DNA of 64,000 nt from Streptomyces carminius (GCF_002794255.1 NZ_PGGW01000040.1:148954-212953), one strand, 5' to 3'; numbered from the stretch's first letter, positions 33,581 to 42,021 are shown. The notes: a model not told the origin generated them from the sequence alone. Translations and numbers: made by a program.

Positions 33581-34546
33581 ATGAGAGCCGACCGGCTGGT
33601 GGCGACCCTGCTGTTCCTGCAGACACGCGGGCAGGTGACCGCGGCGGAGGTGGCCGCGGAACTGGAGGTGTCCGAGCGCACGGCCCGGCGCGACCTGGAG
33701 GCGCTGGCGCTGGCCGGCGTACCCGTCTACGCCCGGCGCGGCCGGGGCGGCGGCTGGTCGCTGGTCGGCGGCGCCCGCACCGACCTCAGCGGACTGACCG
33801 CCGCCGAGACCCGGGCGCTGTTCCTGCTGGCCGGGCCGTCGGCGGTCACCCCCGAGCTGCGGACGGCACTGCGCAAGCTGGTACGGGCGCTGCCCGCACC
33901 GCTGCGGCCGGGCGCCGAGGCCGCCGCCGGGGCCGCCGTCGCCGACGGCACGGACTGGACCCGCGCCCCGGCCGACCCCGGCGGCCCCTTGTCGGCTGCC
34001 CTCCAGCGGGCCGTGCTGGACGGGGTCCAGGTCCGGCTCGGCTACGCCGCGCCGGGCAGACCCGCCGGTGAGCGGACCGTCCACCCGCTGGGCCTGGTCG
34101 CCAAGGCCGGTGCCCGGTACCTCGTCGCCGGCACCGACCGCGGCCCGCGGACCTTCCGCCTGGACCGGATCGTCTCCGCCGAGCCGACCGGCGAGCCCGC
34201 AGTCCGGCCGGAGGGCTTCGACCTCACCGCCCTCTGGCGCACCCTGGCCGGGGAAATGGAGGAGCGGCTGAGCGCGGCGACCGTACGGGCCCGGGCCGAG
34301 CCCGCCGCCGAGCCGCTGCTGCGGCGGCTGTTCGGCGGGCTGCTGCGCGTCACCGGCCGCCCACCGGACGGCGGCCCGCTGGAGATCGAGGTAGACGGTC
34401 CCGCCCCGCAGGCGGTGGCCTCCCGGCTGGCCGGGCTGGGCTCCCGTGTCGAGGTCCTCGCCCCGCCCGAGGCCCGAGCACACCTCGCCCGCCTGGCGGC
34501 CGACCTCACCGCCCGCTACGGCCCGCCGCCGCAGGACGGCCCGTAG
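33581..34546 (+). CDS. YafY-type WYL-domain transcriptional regulator
   Basis: 321 residues from ATG 33581. An HTH_11 winged helix (1-60: RLVATLLFLQTRGQVTAAEV and SERTARRDLEAL) precedes the WYL domain (about 145-215: VRLGYAAPG, VHPLGLVAKAGARYLVAGT, RTFRLDRIVSAE) and a C-terminal WCX extension. The WYL triad reads RYL here. Such regulators respond to nucleotides or nucleic acid ligands. Its divergent neighbour, the DinB-like gene, shares a 64-base promoter region, suggesting direct control. Confidence 0.92.
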   Translation: MRADRLVATLLFLQTRGQVTAAEVAAELEVSERTARRDLEALALAGVPVYARRGRGGGWSLVGGARTDLSGLTAAETRALFLLAGPSAVTPELRTALRKLVRALPAPLRPGAEAAAGAAVADGTDWTRAPADPGGPLSAALQRAVLDGVQVRLGYAAPGRPAGERTVHPLGLVAKAGARYLVAGTDRGPRTFRLDRIVSAEPTGEPAVRPEGFDLTALWRTLAGEMEERLSAATVRARAEPAAEPLLRRLFGGLLRVTGRPPDGGPLEIEVDGPAPQAVASRLAGLGSRVEVLAPPEARAHLARLAADLTARYGPPPQDGP

Positions 34547-34653
34547 GGCCGTACGCGGTGGCCGCGCGGCGGAGGCCGTACGTCCCGGCGGCCGGGCCGC
34601 GCTCGCACGACCGGGCTCCCGTTCGGCTTTCCGGAGTGACGAACCGCCGGTTC

Positions 34654-36177
34654 CTACGAAACAGCCTCAGCAGCCGTTGTACGGGGCTCATAGACAACGA
34701 CCTGCGCCCCGTCCACTCTTATGGTGCGCTCCTTGATGAAGTGTTCTGCCAGCACCCTCTCCTTCATCAGGTCCGCCTCGCCGCGTTCGACATGATTTCC
34801 TGTGGGTTCCGTCACCACGATGATTCGTGCGCTGCTGCGCATGCGCGCGCGAATCCAGGAGGAAGGCAGTTCGGTGCCGTAGAGATCGTGCGAGGCGGCC
34901 GGAGTGCGCGCCTGGGCTACGTCGAACATCTTTCTGTGCACCGAGGGGTAGGCCAGTGACCATGCGCGCCTCTTCACGGACAGGTAGACAATTCCGTCAC
35001 CGGGAGCGTATTCCCTGGACAGGACCGTCGCCAGAGCGGTGACGTTGTCCGACCGGCTTTCCGGTGCCCGCAGCCTGAGCGACTCGGGTATCAGCAGTGC
35101 GATCGCCGACACGACAGCCAGTGCTGCGGTCACTCGCAGGCTGCGCCCGAGTTCAGGGACACGGTCCAGTGCGGCCCCCAGGAGGAGCGCCAGACCGACG
35201 AGACCATAGAGCACGTACCTCTCCACGTAGAGAGGCTTGTGGAGAGAAATCAGCACGAGAAGCGCGGTGGGGAGCACGAACAGAGGCAGGGCGATCGCCC
35301 GTAGACTGAAAGGCGGTTCGGGAGAATGCTTTCCAGCGCCCCTCGGGGAAGCGAAGCAGAAGAGGGCTGTCGCGATGGAGAACTGCATCGCGAAGCGCCG
35401 GTACTGACCACCGGTGACACCGTTGATCCACGCGACCTGTTCGGATTGCATCATTCCCAGGACCGCAAGGGGTGCGGCGCCCGCCATGACCAGAAGCGTG
35501 GTGTACGCCCACGAGCGCCGCGCACAACCCGGCAGGACGAGGGCATGCGCCACGAAAGCAAGGGCGGCGAACTGGTGCAGGATGCACGCCGCCAGCATAA
35601 GGGCGCCGTACACGATCCACGGCGCCGTCAAACCCCTACGCTTGACGGCCACCGGGGCCCGGCAACTGAGCACCGCGCTCACAAGGAAATATGTGGCCCA
35701 GACGACGAGTGCGCAGACCAGCGAGTACGAGCGTCCCTCCTGTGAGTATCTTTGGACAGCCGGGAGCAGGGCGAAGGAGAGACCTGCCAGTATCCCCGCT
35801 CGCGTCCCCGCCAACCGGGCGCCGAGTGCCGTGACTCCTGCCGCCGCCAGCGCGCCGGCGAGAACGGAGGGAAGGCGCAGCACCAGGAGGTCGGTCCCGA
35901 ACACAGCGAACAGCCCGTGCATGAGAAGGTAATAGGCGCCGTGCACGGCGTCCACGTTGCCCAGCGTCTGCCACAGGTCCGGCAGGCTGCGGGAAGCCAG
36001 TCCGAGAGTCGCGGCCTCGTCGTGCCACAGGGTGTCGTCCCTGCGAATTCCCCATACGCCGAGAAGGGTGGACAGCAGAACGGGCAGGAGCAGGGGAGCG
36101 AGGAATCCTCGGCGGGCGGGCGCGGAAACTTCCCGAGGCGGGTTTTCCGTATCGTCGACAAGGTCGAGCAGGGACAT
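34654..36177 (-). CDS. GT39-type (GT-C) membrane glycosyltransferase
   Basis: 507 residues from ATG 36177. About a dozen hydrophobic segments follow a short charged N-terminus. The first external loop has the GT-C acidic motif WHDEAATL and the VDAVHGAYYLLMH segment, then YSQEGRSYSL, typical of family 39 enzymes that move mannose or similar sugars from polyprenyl phosphate onto proteins or lipids. The C-terminal 120 residues are soluble. Base composition is visibly poorer in G+C than flanking genes, with many A/T third positions, pointing to horizontal transfer. Divergent from a two-component system (128-base gap). Confidence 0.85.
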   Translation of the reverse strand: MSLLDLVDDTENPPREVSAPARRGFLAPLLLPVLLSTLLGVWGIRRDDTLWHDEAATLGLASRSLPDLWQTLGNVDAVHGAYYLLMHGLFAVFGTDLLVLRLPSVLAGALAAAGVTALGARLAGTRAGILAGLSFALLPAVQRYSQEGRSYSLVCALVVWATYFLVSAVLSCRAPVAVKRRGLTAPWIVYGALMLAACILHQFAALAFVAHALVLPGCARRSWAYTTLLVMAGAAPLAVLGMMQSEQVAWINGVTGGQYRRFAMQFSIATALFCFASPRGAGKHSPEPPFSLRAIALPLFVLPTALLVLISLHKPLYVERYVLYGLVGLALLLGAALDRVPELGRSLRVTAALAVVSAIALLIPESLRLRAPESRSDNVTALATVLSREYAPGDGIVYLSVKRRAWSLAYPSVHRKMFDVAQARTPAASHDLYGTELPSSWIRARMRSSARIIVVTEPTGNHVERGEADLMKERVLAEHFIKERTIRVDGAQVVVYEPRTTAAEAVS

Positions 36178-36235
36178 CGGCGGCAGGGCCTTTCAGCAGC
36201 GGCGGAGAAACTCCGCCAGCGTGCCCGGACCTCGT

Positions 36236-36261
36236 TGACCGGATGCTGACCCAACCTGACC
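36236..36261 (+). promoter_or_regulatory. three TGACC direct repeats upstream of the response regulator
   Basis: TGACC at 36236-36240, 36247-36251 and 36257-36261, spaced 11 and 10 bases, a helical-turn period typical of OmpR/PhoB-class binding sites. It lies between the glycosyltransferase and the response-regulator gene, so the regulator could control both. Inference from spacing only. Confidence 0.45.
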
Positions 36262-36305
36262 GGCCGATCAGGAAAGCGATCCGGCGCTGTGCGAGGCTGC
36301 ACCAC

Positions 36306-36986
36306 ATGCGCATCCTGGTGGTCGAAGACGAGGTGGACCTCGCCCACACCCTGCACACCGGTCTGACCGCCGAGGGCTACAGCGTCGACCTCGCCCATGA
36401 CGGCCGCCAGGGACTGTGGATGGCCCGGACCGGTGACTACGCCCTTGTCGTACTGGACCTGATGCTGCCCGGACTCAACGGCTACAAGGTCTGCGCCCAA
36501 CTGCGCCGGGAGGGCAACGCGACCCCCATCCTGATACTCACCGCCAAGGACGGGGAGTGGGACCAGGCGGAGGCCCTGGACACAGGGGCCGACGACTACC
36601 TGGCCAAACCCTTCTCCTACGTGGTGCTCGTCGCGCGGCTGCGGGCCCTGGTCAGACGAGCCGCCGCGGTCGCCCCGCCCGTCCTCGCCGTGGGCGACCT
36701 CTCGCTGGACGTCGCCGGCCGGGTCTGCCACCGGGCCGGGACCCGGGTGGACCTCACGCCCAGGGAGTTCGCCGTGCTGGAGCTGCTGGCCCGCCGGGCG
36801 GGCCAGGTGGTCTCCAAAACGGATCTGCTCTATCACGCGTGGCCCGACGAAGCCGAGGATCCCAACCTGGTGGAGGCGCGGGTCAGCTCCCTCCGCAAGA
36901 AGGTGGACGCCGCGTTCCGCCGGCAGTCCCTGCAGACCGTACGGGGTACCGGCTACCGGCTGGTGGACGACCGTGAACGCGACTGA
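36306..36986 (+). CDS. OmpR-family response regulator
   Basis: 226 residues from ATG 36306, which matches the family start (MRILVVEDE); an ATG 63 bases upstream would add an unrelated leader. Receiver: acidic pocket ED at 7-8, phosphoacceptor D51, T79, K101. Winged-helix output domain: about 128-222 (VDLTPREFAVLELLARRAGQ, VEARVSSLRKKV, TVRGTGYRL). The last codons overlap the start of the sensor kinase gene by 14 bases. Confidence 0.96.
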   Translation: MRILVVEDEVDLAHTLHTGLTAEGYSVDLAHDGRQGLWMARTGDYALVVLDLMLPGLNGYKVCAQLRREGNATPILILTAKDGEWDQAEALDTGADDYLAKPFSYVVLVARLRALVRRAAAVAPPVLAVGDLSLDVAGRVCHRAGTRVDLTPREFAVLELLARRAGQVVSKTDLLYHAWPDEAEDPNLVEARVSSLRKKVDAAFRRQSLQTVRGTGYRLVDDRERD

Positions 36987-38466
36987 GCCGCGCCGCCGCC
37001 GGTGGCCGCGTTCGGTACGGGCCCGCACGGCCCTGGCCGCCGCCTCGGCCGCCGCCGTCCTCCTGGCCGGCATCGGCTGGTGGGTACACCACGACCTCTA
37101 CCACCAGAGCACGCGGATCGCCGAAGAACAAGCCCGGAACAATCTCCTCGCTCTCGTCGATCAGCTGAAGGAGGGCGCGGTTCCCGGCCACAGGAGCGCC
37201 GTACCGTACGAGGTGGTCGCGACCGGCCGACGCACCGCTGTCGCCTCCGGAGGAGGCATGGAGGACTTCGATCCCGGCGCCCGCCATGTGCTGCCCGCCC
37301 CGTCCGCGCTCTCCGCCTCACCGGACGGCGGTGCGGACTGGGGCTACACGATCCGTCCCCTCCGCATACCGGAACGCCGCGACTACGACCCCGGGCACGG
37401 ACTCGACCTGGCCGGTGGGACCTACCCGGTCCTGTACGCCGACATCTGGGCCGGTGAACTGGGCAGCGACAAAGCCGCCGCTCTGGGCGTCACCGCCGAC
37501 GCCACGCTGCGGGCCTATGTGGTGCTGCTTCCGGACACGGCCGAGGCGATCACCGAGACCACCGACCGCCTGCTGCTGCGGGCCGGCCTCGCCGGCCTCG
37601 TGCTGATCGCCGCCGCCGTCTACTTCACCGTCCGCATCGCGCTGCGGCCGGTCGAGGCCATCCGCGTCCTCACCGCCTCGGTCACCCCGAGCGACCCCCG
37701 CGAACGCGTCACCGTCCCCGCCACGGGACACGAGATCACCGCCCTGGCCACCACCATCAACGCCACCCTCCAACGCCTCGACGACGCCGCCGACCGGCAG
37801 CGCCGCTTCGTCGCGGACGCCGCCCACGAACTGCGCAGCCCCCTCACCACACTGCTGGCCGGCCTGGAGGTCGCGCTCGCCTACCCGGAACGCACCGACT
37901 GGCCCGCCACAGCCACCACCGCCGCACGACAGACCCGCCGTCTCCACGCTCTCGCCGAAGACCTGCTGCTCCTCGCCCGCCTCGACACCCGCGCTCCCGT
38001 GAGCGGCTCCGAAACCGTCGACCTGGCAGCCCTCGCCTCCCGGCTGACCGAGCAGTACCCCCTCACCGAACGGCCGCTGGCTCTCGCTTGCGACAGCACC
38101 GCCCCCGCACACGTCCACGGAAACCACGACGATTTCGAACGGCTGCTGCGCAACCTCCTCGACAACGCCGCCCGCCACGCCGCCCACCGCATCCAGATCA
38201 CCGTCCGGAACGAGGACGACCGGGTCGTCCTCACGGTGCACGACGACGGACCGGGCGTGCCCCCCGAGGACGCCGAGCGCGTCTTCGAACGCTTCGTCCG
38301 GCTCGACGACGCCCGCTCCCGCGACCACGGCGGCACCGGCCTGGGCCTCGCCATCGCCCGCGACCTGGCCCACCGCCACCAGGGCACCCTCACCCTGGTC
38401 CCCCGGACCCTCGGAGCATGCTTCCGGCTACGCCTTCCCCGAGCCCCCGCCCCGGCCGGGGAATGA
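36973..38466 (+). CDS. sensor histidine kinase
   Basis: 497 residues from GTG 36973. Membrane segments at about 18-38 and 200-221 flank a 160-residue external sensor domain; a HAMP linker (about 222-275) leads to the H box VADAAHELRSPL with H285, N box NLLDNAARHA, G1 HDDGPGV, F box and G2 GGTGLGLAI. All residues needed for activity are present. The external domain has an acidic/Gly-rich stretch and no family I recognise. Translationally coupled to its regulator. Confidence 0.95.
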   Translation: MNATEPRRRRWPRSVRARTALAAASAAAVLLAGIGWWVHHDLYHQSTRIAEEQARNNLLALVDQLKEGAVPGHRSAVPYEVVATGRRTAVASGGGMEDFDPGARHVLPAPSALSASPDGGADWGYTIRPLRIPERRDYDPGHGLDLAGGTYPVLYADIWAGELGSDKAAALGVTADATLRAYVVLLPDTAEAITETTDRLLLRAGLAGLVLIAAAVYFTVRIALRPVEAIRVLTASVTPSDPRERVTVPATGHEITALATTINATLQRLDDAADRQRRFVADAAHELRSPLTTLLAGLEVALAYPERTDWPATATTAARQTRRLHALAEDLLLLARLDTRAPVSGSETVDLAALASRLTEQYPLTERPLALACDSTAPAHVHGNHDDFERLLRNLLDNAARHAAHRIQITVRNEDDRVVLTVHDDGPGVPPEDAERVFERFVRLDDARSRDHGGTGLGLAIARDLAHRHQGTLTLVPRTLGACFRLRLPRAPAPAGE

Positions 38467-38610
38467 CGCACCTCTCCACAGGCCCGGAGAAGAGCGTTGA
38501 CGCGGAGTCCGAAGTGGCCAGGGCCGGTGGTCCGGGCTTGGGCACCCCGGCCCCTTCGCCGTCCGGGCGCGAGAAGTGCAGAGGTTTCGACCTGTTCAGC
38601 GCAACGCGGG

Positions 38611-39276
38611 TCAGCGGCGGGGCAGCACGCCCAGGAGGGTTGCGGTCAGGGCCAGCTCCAAGGAGTCCTTCAGTTCCAGGTGGAAGCGGGCCAGGTCGGG
38701 CTCGGCCTGGTAGGCCGCCTGCAGGCTGGGCGGGGGTGTGCTGTACGCCGACAGCGCGCCGGCCATGACCATGGTCTGCAGGCTGAACAGTGTCGCGTTC
38801 TCGCCCAGCTCCGGCAGGTACTTCAGGAGCAGGGAGGTCATGGTTGTCAGGCGGTCCAGGGAGGCGCGCTTGTAGCGTGCGACGACCTCGACGGAGACAT
38901 TGCGTTCCAGGACACTGCCCTGTGCGCCGAAGAGGTCGCACAGCACCACTCGGCCGGAGAGTGAGCGGCTGAGGATCTCGGCCACCGCTGCCGCCCGCTC
39001 GGCCATGGGTGGATTCTCGTCGATGCCGGCAGCCAACTCGTCTGCCAGTTCCGTCAGCCACTCCTGCAGGAAGTGGTCCAGCAGTTCCAGCAGCACCGCC
39101 TCACGAGACTCGAAGTAGCGCAGCACGTTCGGCTTCGCCAGGCCCACCCGGCGGCTGAGCTCGTTCAGGGTGACCGCGGCCACAGGCATTTCCTCGAGCA
39201 TCGCCGACGCCGTGTCGAGGATCGCCCGTCGGCGGATCTCCCGCTGCTCCTCGGTTCGCGCCCGCTGGAAAGTCAC
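38611..39276 (-). CDS. TetR-family transcriptional regulator
   Basis: 221 residues from GTG 39276. The HTH (about 15-62: AILDTASAMLEEMPVAAVTL, ELSRRVGLAKPNVLRYFESR) is standard TetR; the C-terminal helices end in LALTATLLGVLPRR. Divergent from an SDR gene 110 bases away, with palindromic sites between, so it should repress that gene and itself. Ligand unknown. Confidence 0.93.
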   Translation of the reverse strand: MTFQRARTEEQREIRRRAILDTASAMLEEMPVAAVTLNELSRRVGLAKPNVLRYFESREAVLLELLDHFLQEWLTELADELAAGIDENPPMAERAAAVAEILSRSLSGRVVLCDLFGAQGSVLERNVSVEVVARYKRASLDRLTTMTSLLLKYLPELGENATLFSLQTMVMAGALSAYSTPPPSLQAAYQAEPDLARFHLELKDSLELALTATLLGVLPRR

Positions 39277-39295
39277 GATCGCCAGCCTAACTTGG

Positions 39296-39363
39296 ATACC
39301 TGCGGTACGTTGACAACGTACCGAAAGTACTTTAACGTCGCCGCCACAAGATACCTCCGGTAT
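39296..39363. promoter_or_regulatory. TetR operators between tetR and SDR genes
   Basis: A 19-base palindrome, GGTACGTTG-A-CAACGTACC (39304-39322), with perfect 9-base arms. Two shorter dyads of one type flank it: ATACC-TGC-GGTAC (39296-39308) and ATACC-TCC-GGTAT (39351-39363). TTAACG-like A/T-rich DNA between them could hold the promoters. The site next to 39363 is 23 bases before the SDR start. Confidence 0.85.
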
Positions 39364-39385
39364 GTTAATTGGTTGGGAGCCTGGC

Positions 39386-40333
39386 ATGGGCAAGAAGTGG
39401 ACGACGGCGAACATTCCGGACCAGCGCGGGCGGGTGGCCGTGGTGACCGGGGCCAACGCCGGACTGGGGTACGAGACCGCCAAGGCGCTCGCCGAGCGCG
39501 GAGCGTCCGTGGTGCTCGCCGTGCGCAACATCGAGAAGGGCGAGCAGGCCGCGGCTCGCATGACCGGCGACGTGACCGTGCAGGCACTGGACCTGGCCTC
39601 GCTCGACTCCGTCCGGACCGCGGCGGCGGCGCTGCGGTCCCGGCTCGACCGGATCGACCTGCTGATCAACAACGCCGGCGTGATGTACACCCCGAAGCAG
39701 ACCACCCGGGACGGCTTCGAGATGCAGTTCGGCACCAACCACCTCGGCCACTTCGCACTCACCGGGCTGCTGCTGGACCTGATGCTGCCGGTGCCCGGCT
39801 CGCGCGTGGTGACGGTCAGCAGCACCGGCCACCGCATCCGGGCCGCGATCCACTTCGACGACCTGCAGTGGCAGCGGTCGTACGGCCGGGCCGCCGCCTA
39901 TGGTCAGTCCAAGCTGGCCAACCTGATGTTCACGTACGAGCTGCAGCGCCGGCTCACCGCGCACGGCACGACCGTCGCGGTGGCCGCGCATCCCGGCATG
40001 TCCGGCACCGAGCTCACCCGCAACATCCCCGCGGCCCTCCGGCTTCCGCTCACCTGGCTCGCGCCGCTGATCACCCAGAAGCCGGCGATGGGCGCGCTAC
40101 CGACCCTGCGCGCCGCCACCGACCCCGCCGCGCTCGGCGGCCAGTACTACGGTCCCGGCGGACGCAACGAGGTCAAGGGCCACCCCCGGCTGGTCACCTC
40201 CAGCCCGGAGTCGTACGAGGCAGCCGTCCAGCAGCGGCTGTGGGCCGTCTCCGAAGACCTCACCGGGGTGAGGTTCCCCGTCGTTCGGTCCAGGCAGAAC
40301 TCGTCCCCCTCCGGATCGGCCGTCACGATGTAG
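39386..40333 (+). CDS. SDR-family NAD(P)-dependent oxidoreductase with replaced C-terminus
   Basis: 315 residues from ATG 39386, preferred over ATG 39362 because GGGAG precedes it. Rossmann fold: TGANAGLG (21-28), NNAG near 96, catalytic Ser in TVSSTG and Tyr/Lys in YGQSK. Close to retinol-dehydrogenase-like SDRs (FGTNHLGHFALTGLLLD). Homologs end shortly after LTGVRF; here the frame runs on about 17 residues into DNA that is antisense to a VOC gene remnant, a rearrangement scar. The core is complete, so activity is likely. Regulated by the adjacent TetR protein. Confidence 0.88.
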   Translation: MGKKWTTANIPDQRGRVAVVTGANAGLGYETAKALAERGASVVLAVRNIEKGEQAAARMTGDVTVQALDLASLDSVRTAAAALRSRLDRIDLLINNAGVMYTPKQTTRDGFEMQFGTNHLGHFALTGLLLDLMLPVPGSRVVTVSSTGHRIRAAIHFDDLQWQRSYGRAAAYGQSKLANLMFTYELQRRLTAHGTTVAVAAHPGMSGTELTRNIPAALRLPLTWLAPLITQKPAMGALPTLRAATDPAALGGQYYGPGGRNEVKGHPRLVTSSPESYEAAVQQRLWAVSEDLTGVRFPVVRSRQNSSPSGSAVTM

Positions 40334-40443
40334 CCCGCGCCGGCAGGAGGCGTCGGCTCGTCGCGGCGCAAGCGGATGGCGCCGGGACCGGCGAGGGGCT
40401 CGCACTCCGCTTCGGGGGCGGCCATCCGCTCGTCGCCGTGCAG
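40261..40443 (-). pseudogene. 3' remnant of a VOC (glyoxalase-fold) gene
   Basis: The minus strand encodes a typical C-terminal VOC segment, IRLRRDEPTPPAGAGYIVTA followed by DPEGDEFCL, with no start or N-terminal half. The fragment stops at about 40443, exactly where the 102-base inverted duplication begins at 40445, and its other end runs into the 3' end of the SDR gene. So it is a fragment caught between two rearrangement junctions. Confidence 0.75.
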
Positions 40444-40444
40444 G

Positions 40445-40546
40445 CCGGGTGCGGGGCGTGGTGGCCGCCCTGGCCCGCGGCTTGTCCTCGCCCTCCGTGA
40501 TGGTGACCTCGGTCGTCCCGCCGCGCTCGCGCGCGATCTCCCGCGG
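40445..40546 (-). repeat. 102-base inverted duplication, copy A
   Basis: This stretch is the reverse complement of 41588-41689 with 2 mismatches in 102 bases. On the minus strand it encodes the PREIARERGGTTEVTITEG segment found in the middle of the HbhA-like protein, but without the rest of that gene. It abuts the VOC remnant and lies just upstream of the XRE regulator's operator. Confidence 0.92.
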
Positions 40547-40574
40547 CCCCGCGCCGTATGGCGTGCAACACTTC

Positions 40575-40592
40575 TGCAAGCACTTGCTTGCA
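40575..40592. promoter_or_regulatory. palindromic operator of the XRE-hbhA operon
   Basis: TGCAAGCA-CT-TGCTTGCA, a perfect 8-base-arm dyad 31 bases before the XRE start codon. Such an A/T-containing palindrome stands out from its surroundings and is a likely autoregulatory site for the XRE protein, or a site for a global regulator; binding is inferred. Confidence 0.65.
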
Positions 40593-40622
40593 AAAGTTAG
40601 CGCGGCGAGGCACGGTGGAGAC

Positions 40623-41081
40623 ATGGCTTCACTGCATGTCGGCAGTCTCGGCGAGTTCCTGCGGGAGCAGCGGCACACCGCGCAGCTGTCCCTGCGGCAG
40701 CTCGCCGACGCCGCGGGGGTGTCGAATCCATACCTCAGCCAGATCGAACGCGGACTGCGCAAACCCAGCGCGGAGATCCTCCAGCAGCTCGCCAGGGCGC
40801 TGCGGATATCCGCCGAGACGCTCTACGTCCGGGCCGGGATCCTCGACGAGAAGGACCAGGCCGGGCTGGAGGTGCGCGGCGCGATCCTGGCCGACACGTC
40901 GATCAGCGAGCAGCAGAAGCAGGTCCTGCTCCAGATCTACGAGTCGTTCCGCAAGGAGAACGGACACACCGAGGACGTCCGCGTCTCCCCCGGGAAGAAC
41001 GGGGAGAACGGGGACGCCCCCTCCTCCGGGACGAAGCCCAGGAGTCCACGACCAGGCCATGACCAGGAGGAATCATCATGA
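40623..41081 (+). CDS. XRE-family regulator (Rv0474-like)
   Basis: 152 residues from ATG 40623 (GGTGGAG upstream). The Cro/CI-type HTH covers about 8-65 (LREQRHTAQLSLRQLADAAG, NPYLSQIERGLRKPSAEILQ), followed by a helical part (DTSISEQQKQVLLQIYESFR) and a polar tail. Next to an HbhA-like gene in an ATGA overlap, matching the order of M. tuberculosis Rv0474 and hbhA. Probably autoregulates through the palindrome upstream. Confidence 0.9.
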   Translation: MASLHVGSLGEFLREQRHTAQLSLRQLADAAGVSNPYLSQIERGLRKPSAEILQQLARALRISAETLYVRAGILDEKDQAGLEVRGAILADTSISEQQKQVLLQIYESFRKENGHTEDVRVSPGKNGENGDAPSSGTKPRSPRPGHDQEESS

Positions 41082-41941
41082 ACAGCAAAACCGGCGACAA
41101 GACAACCGACAAGACCAACAAGGCCGACGACATCCGCAGGATGCTGGCCAACCCCGGGCCGCTGTACTTCGCCGCCGGGGTGATCGACAAGATCCGTGAG
41201 ACGGCGCCCGAGCGCCTCGCGGCCGTGCGGAAGGTGAAGGAGACCGACCCCAAGGCCGTGCAGGAGCGGGTCGCCCAGCAGGCGAAGGAGACCCAGTCGC
41301 GGCTGGCCTCGGCGCTGTCCGGGATCGACGAGGACCTGAAGAAGCTGCGCGAGGCGGATCTGAAGGCGGACCTGAGGAAGCTGCGCGAGGCCGACCTGAA
41401 GGCGGACCTGAAGAGGCTGCGCGAGCAGGCCCAGCACCTGGCCCTGCAGAGCGTCGGGGTCGCCGCCGAGTACGTCGTCAAGGCGCGCGAGGGCTACGAC
41501 GGGCTGGCCGAGCGCGGTCGCGGCGCAATGCAGACCTGGCGCGGCGAGCACGACGGGGGCGACGGCGAGGGCACCGCCGAGAAGGCCCCGCGGGAGATCG
41601 CGCGCGAGCGCGGTGGGACGACCGAGGTCACCATCACGGAGGGCGAGGACAAGCCGCGGGCCAGGGCGGCCACCAAGCCCCGCACCCGGACCTCCCAGGC
41701 CGGTGCCGCGAAGAAGGCGGAGACCGGCAGGAGCACGACCCGCCGGAGCACCGCGGCGGCCGGCGGCACCGCCGCGAAGCGGAGCACCTCGAAGACCGGC
41801 GCGTCCAAGGCCACCCCCAAGACGGTCGCGAAGAAGACCGCCGAGAAGAAGGCCGCCGGGGGCGGGACGGCCGAGAAGGCCGCCCCCAAGCAGGAGAAGC
41901 AGGGCAAGCAGGACAACAAGCAGGACAAGTCGCAGTCCTGA
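41078..41941 (+). CDS. HbhA-like protein with Lys/Ala-rich C-terminus
   Basis: 287 residues; ATG 41078 overlaps the regulator's stop. The N-terminal half is a long amphipathic helix typical of heparin-binding hemagglutinin (PGPLYFAAGVIDKIRETAPE, VAAEYVVKAREGYDGLAERG), containing a 12-residue tandem duplication (LREADLKADL). The C-terminal 100 residues are Lys/Ala/Thr-rich (SKTGASKATPKTVAKKTAEK), histone-like and positively charged. In mycobacteria HbhA binds host glycans; in a soil organism a role in cell-surface adhesion, lipid inclusions or nucleoid binding is equally possible. No signal peptide. Confidence 0.82.
   Translation: MNSKTGDKTTDKTNKADDIRRMLANPGPLYFAAGVIDKIRETAPERLAAVRKVKETDPKAVQERVAQQAKETQSRLASALSGIDEDLKKLREADLKADLRKLREADLKADLKRLREQAQHLALQSVGVAAEYVVKAREGYDGLAERGRGAMQTWRGEHDGGDGEGTAEKAPREIARERGGTTEVTITEGEDKPRARAATKPRTRTSQAGAAKKAETGRSTTRRSTAAAGGTAAKRSTSKTGASKATPKTVAKKTAEKKAAGGGTAEKAAPKQEKQGKQDNKQDKSQS
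41342..41413 (+). repeat. 36-base tandem duplication in the hbhA-like gene
   Basis: AAGCTGCGCGAGGC begins two consecutive 36-base units at 41342-41377 and 41378-41413, with 3 differences, and a third partial unit follows. They encode a repeated KLREADLKADLR/K helix segment and lengthen the coiled coil by 12 residues, keeping frame. Confidence 0.85.
41588..41689 (+). repeat. 102-base inverted duplication, copy B (within the hbhA-like gene)
   Basis: Source copy of the inverted repeat at 40445-40546, lying in frame in the intact gene. The two copies enclose 1041 bases with the XRE gene and the start of the hbhA-like gene, so recombination between them would invert that block. Confidence 0.92.
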
Positions 41942-41945
41942 GGCC

Positions 41946-41967
41946 CCCGGTTCCGGCCGGAGCCGGG
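41946..41967 (+). terminator. hairpin after the hbhA-like gene
   Basis: CCCGGTTCC (41946-41954) pairs with GGAGCCGGG (41959-41967), including one U-G pair, around a GGCC loop, five bases past the stop codon. Weak to moderate; the DUF2516 gene begins 54 bases later and may receive read-through. Confidence 0.5.
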
Positions 41968-42021
41968 CACGCCCTTCGTGTCCGGCCCCGGGGCCGGTAG
42001 CGTGGGGAGCCGACGACCGGC

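Noticed and set aside
40445..41689. Inverted pair read as an insertion sequence
   Set aside because: The repeat is coding sequence of the hbhA-like gene, no transposase or target duplication is seen, and the enclosed gene is an ordinary XRE regulator.
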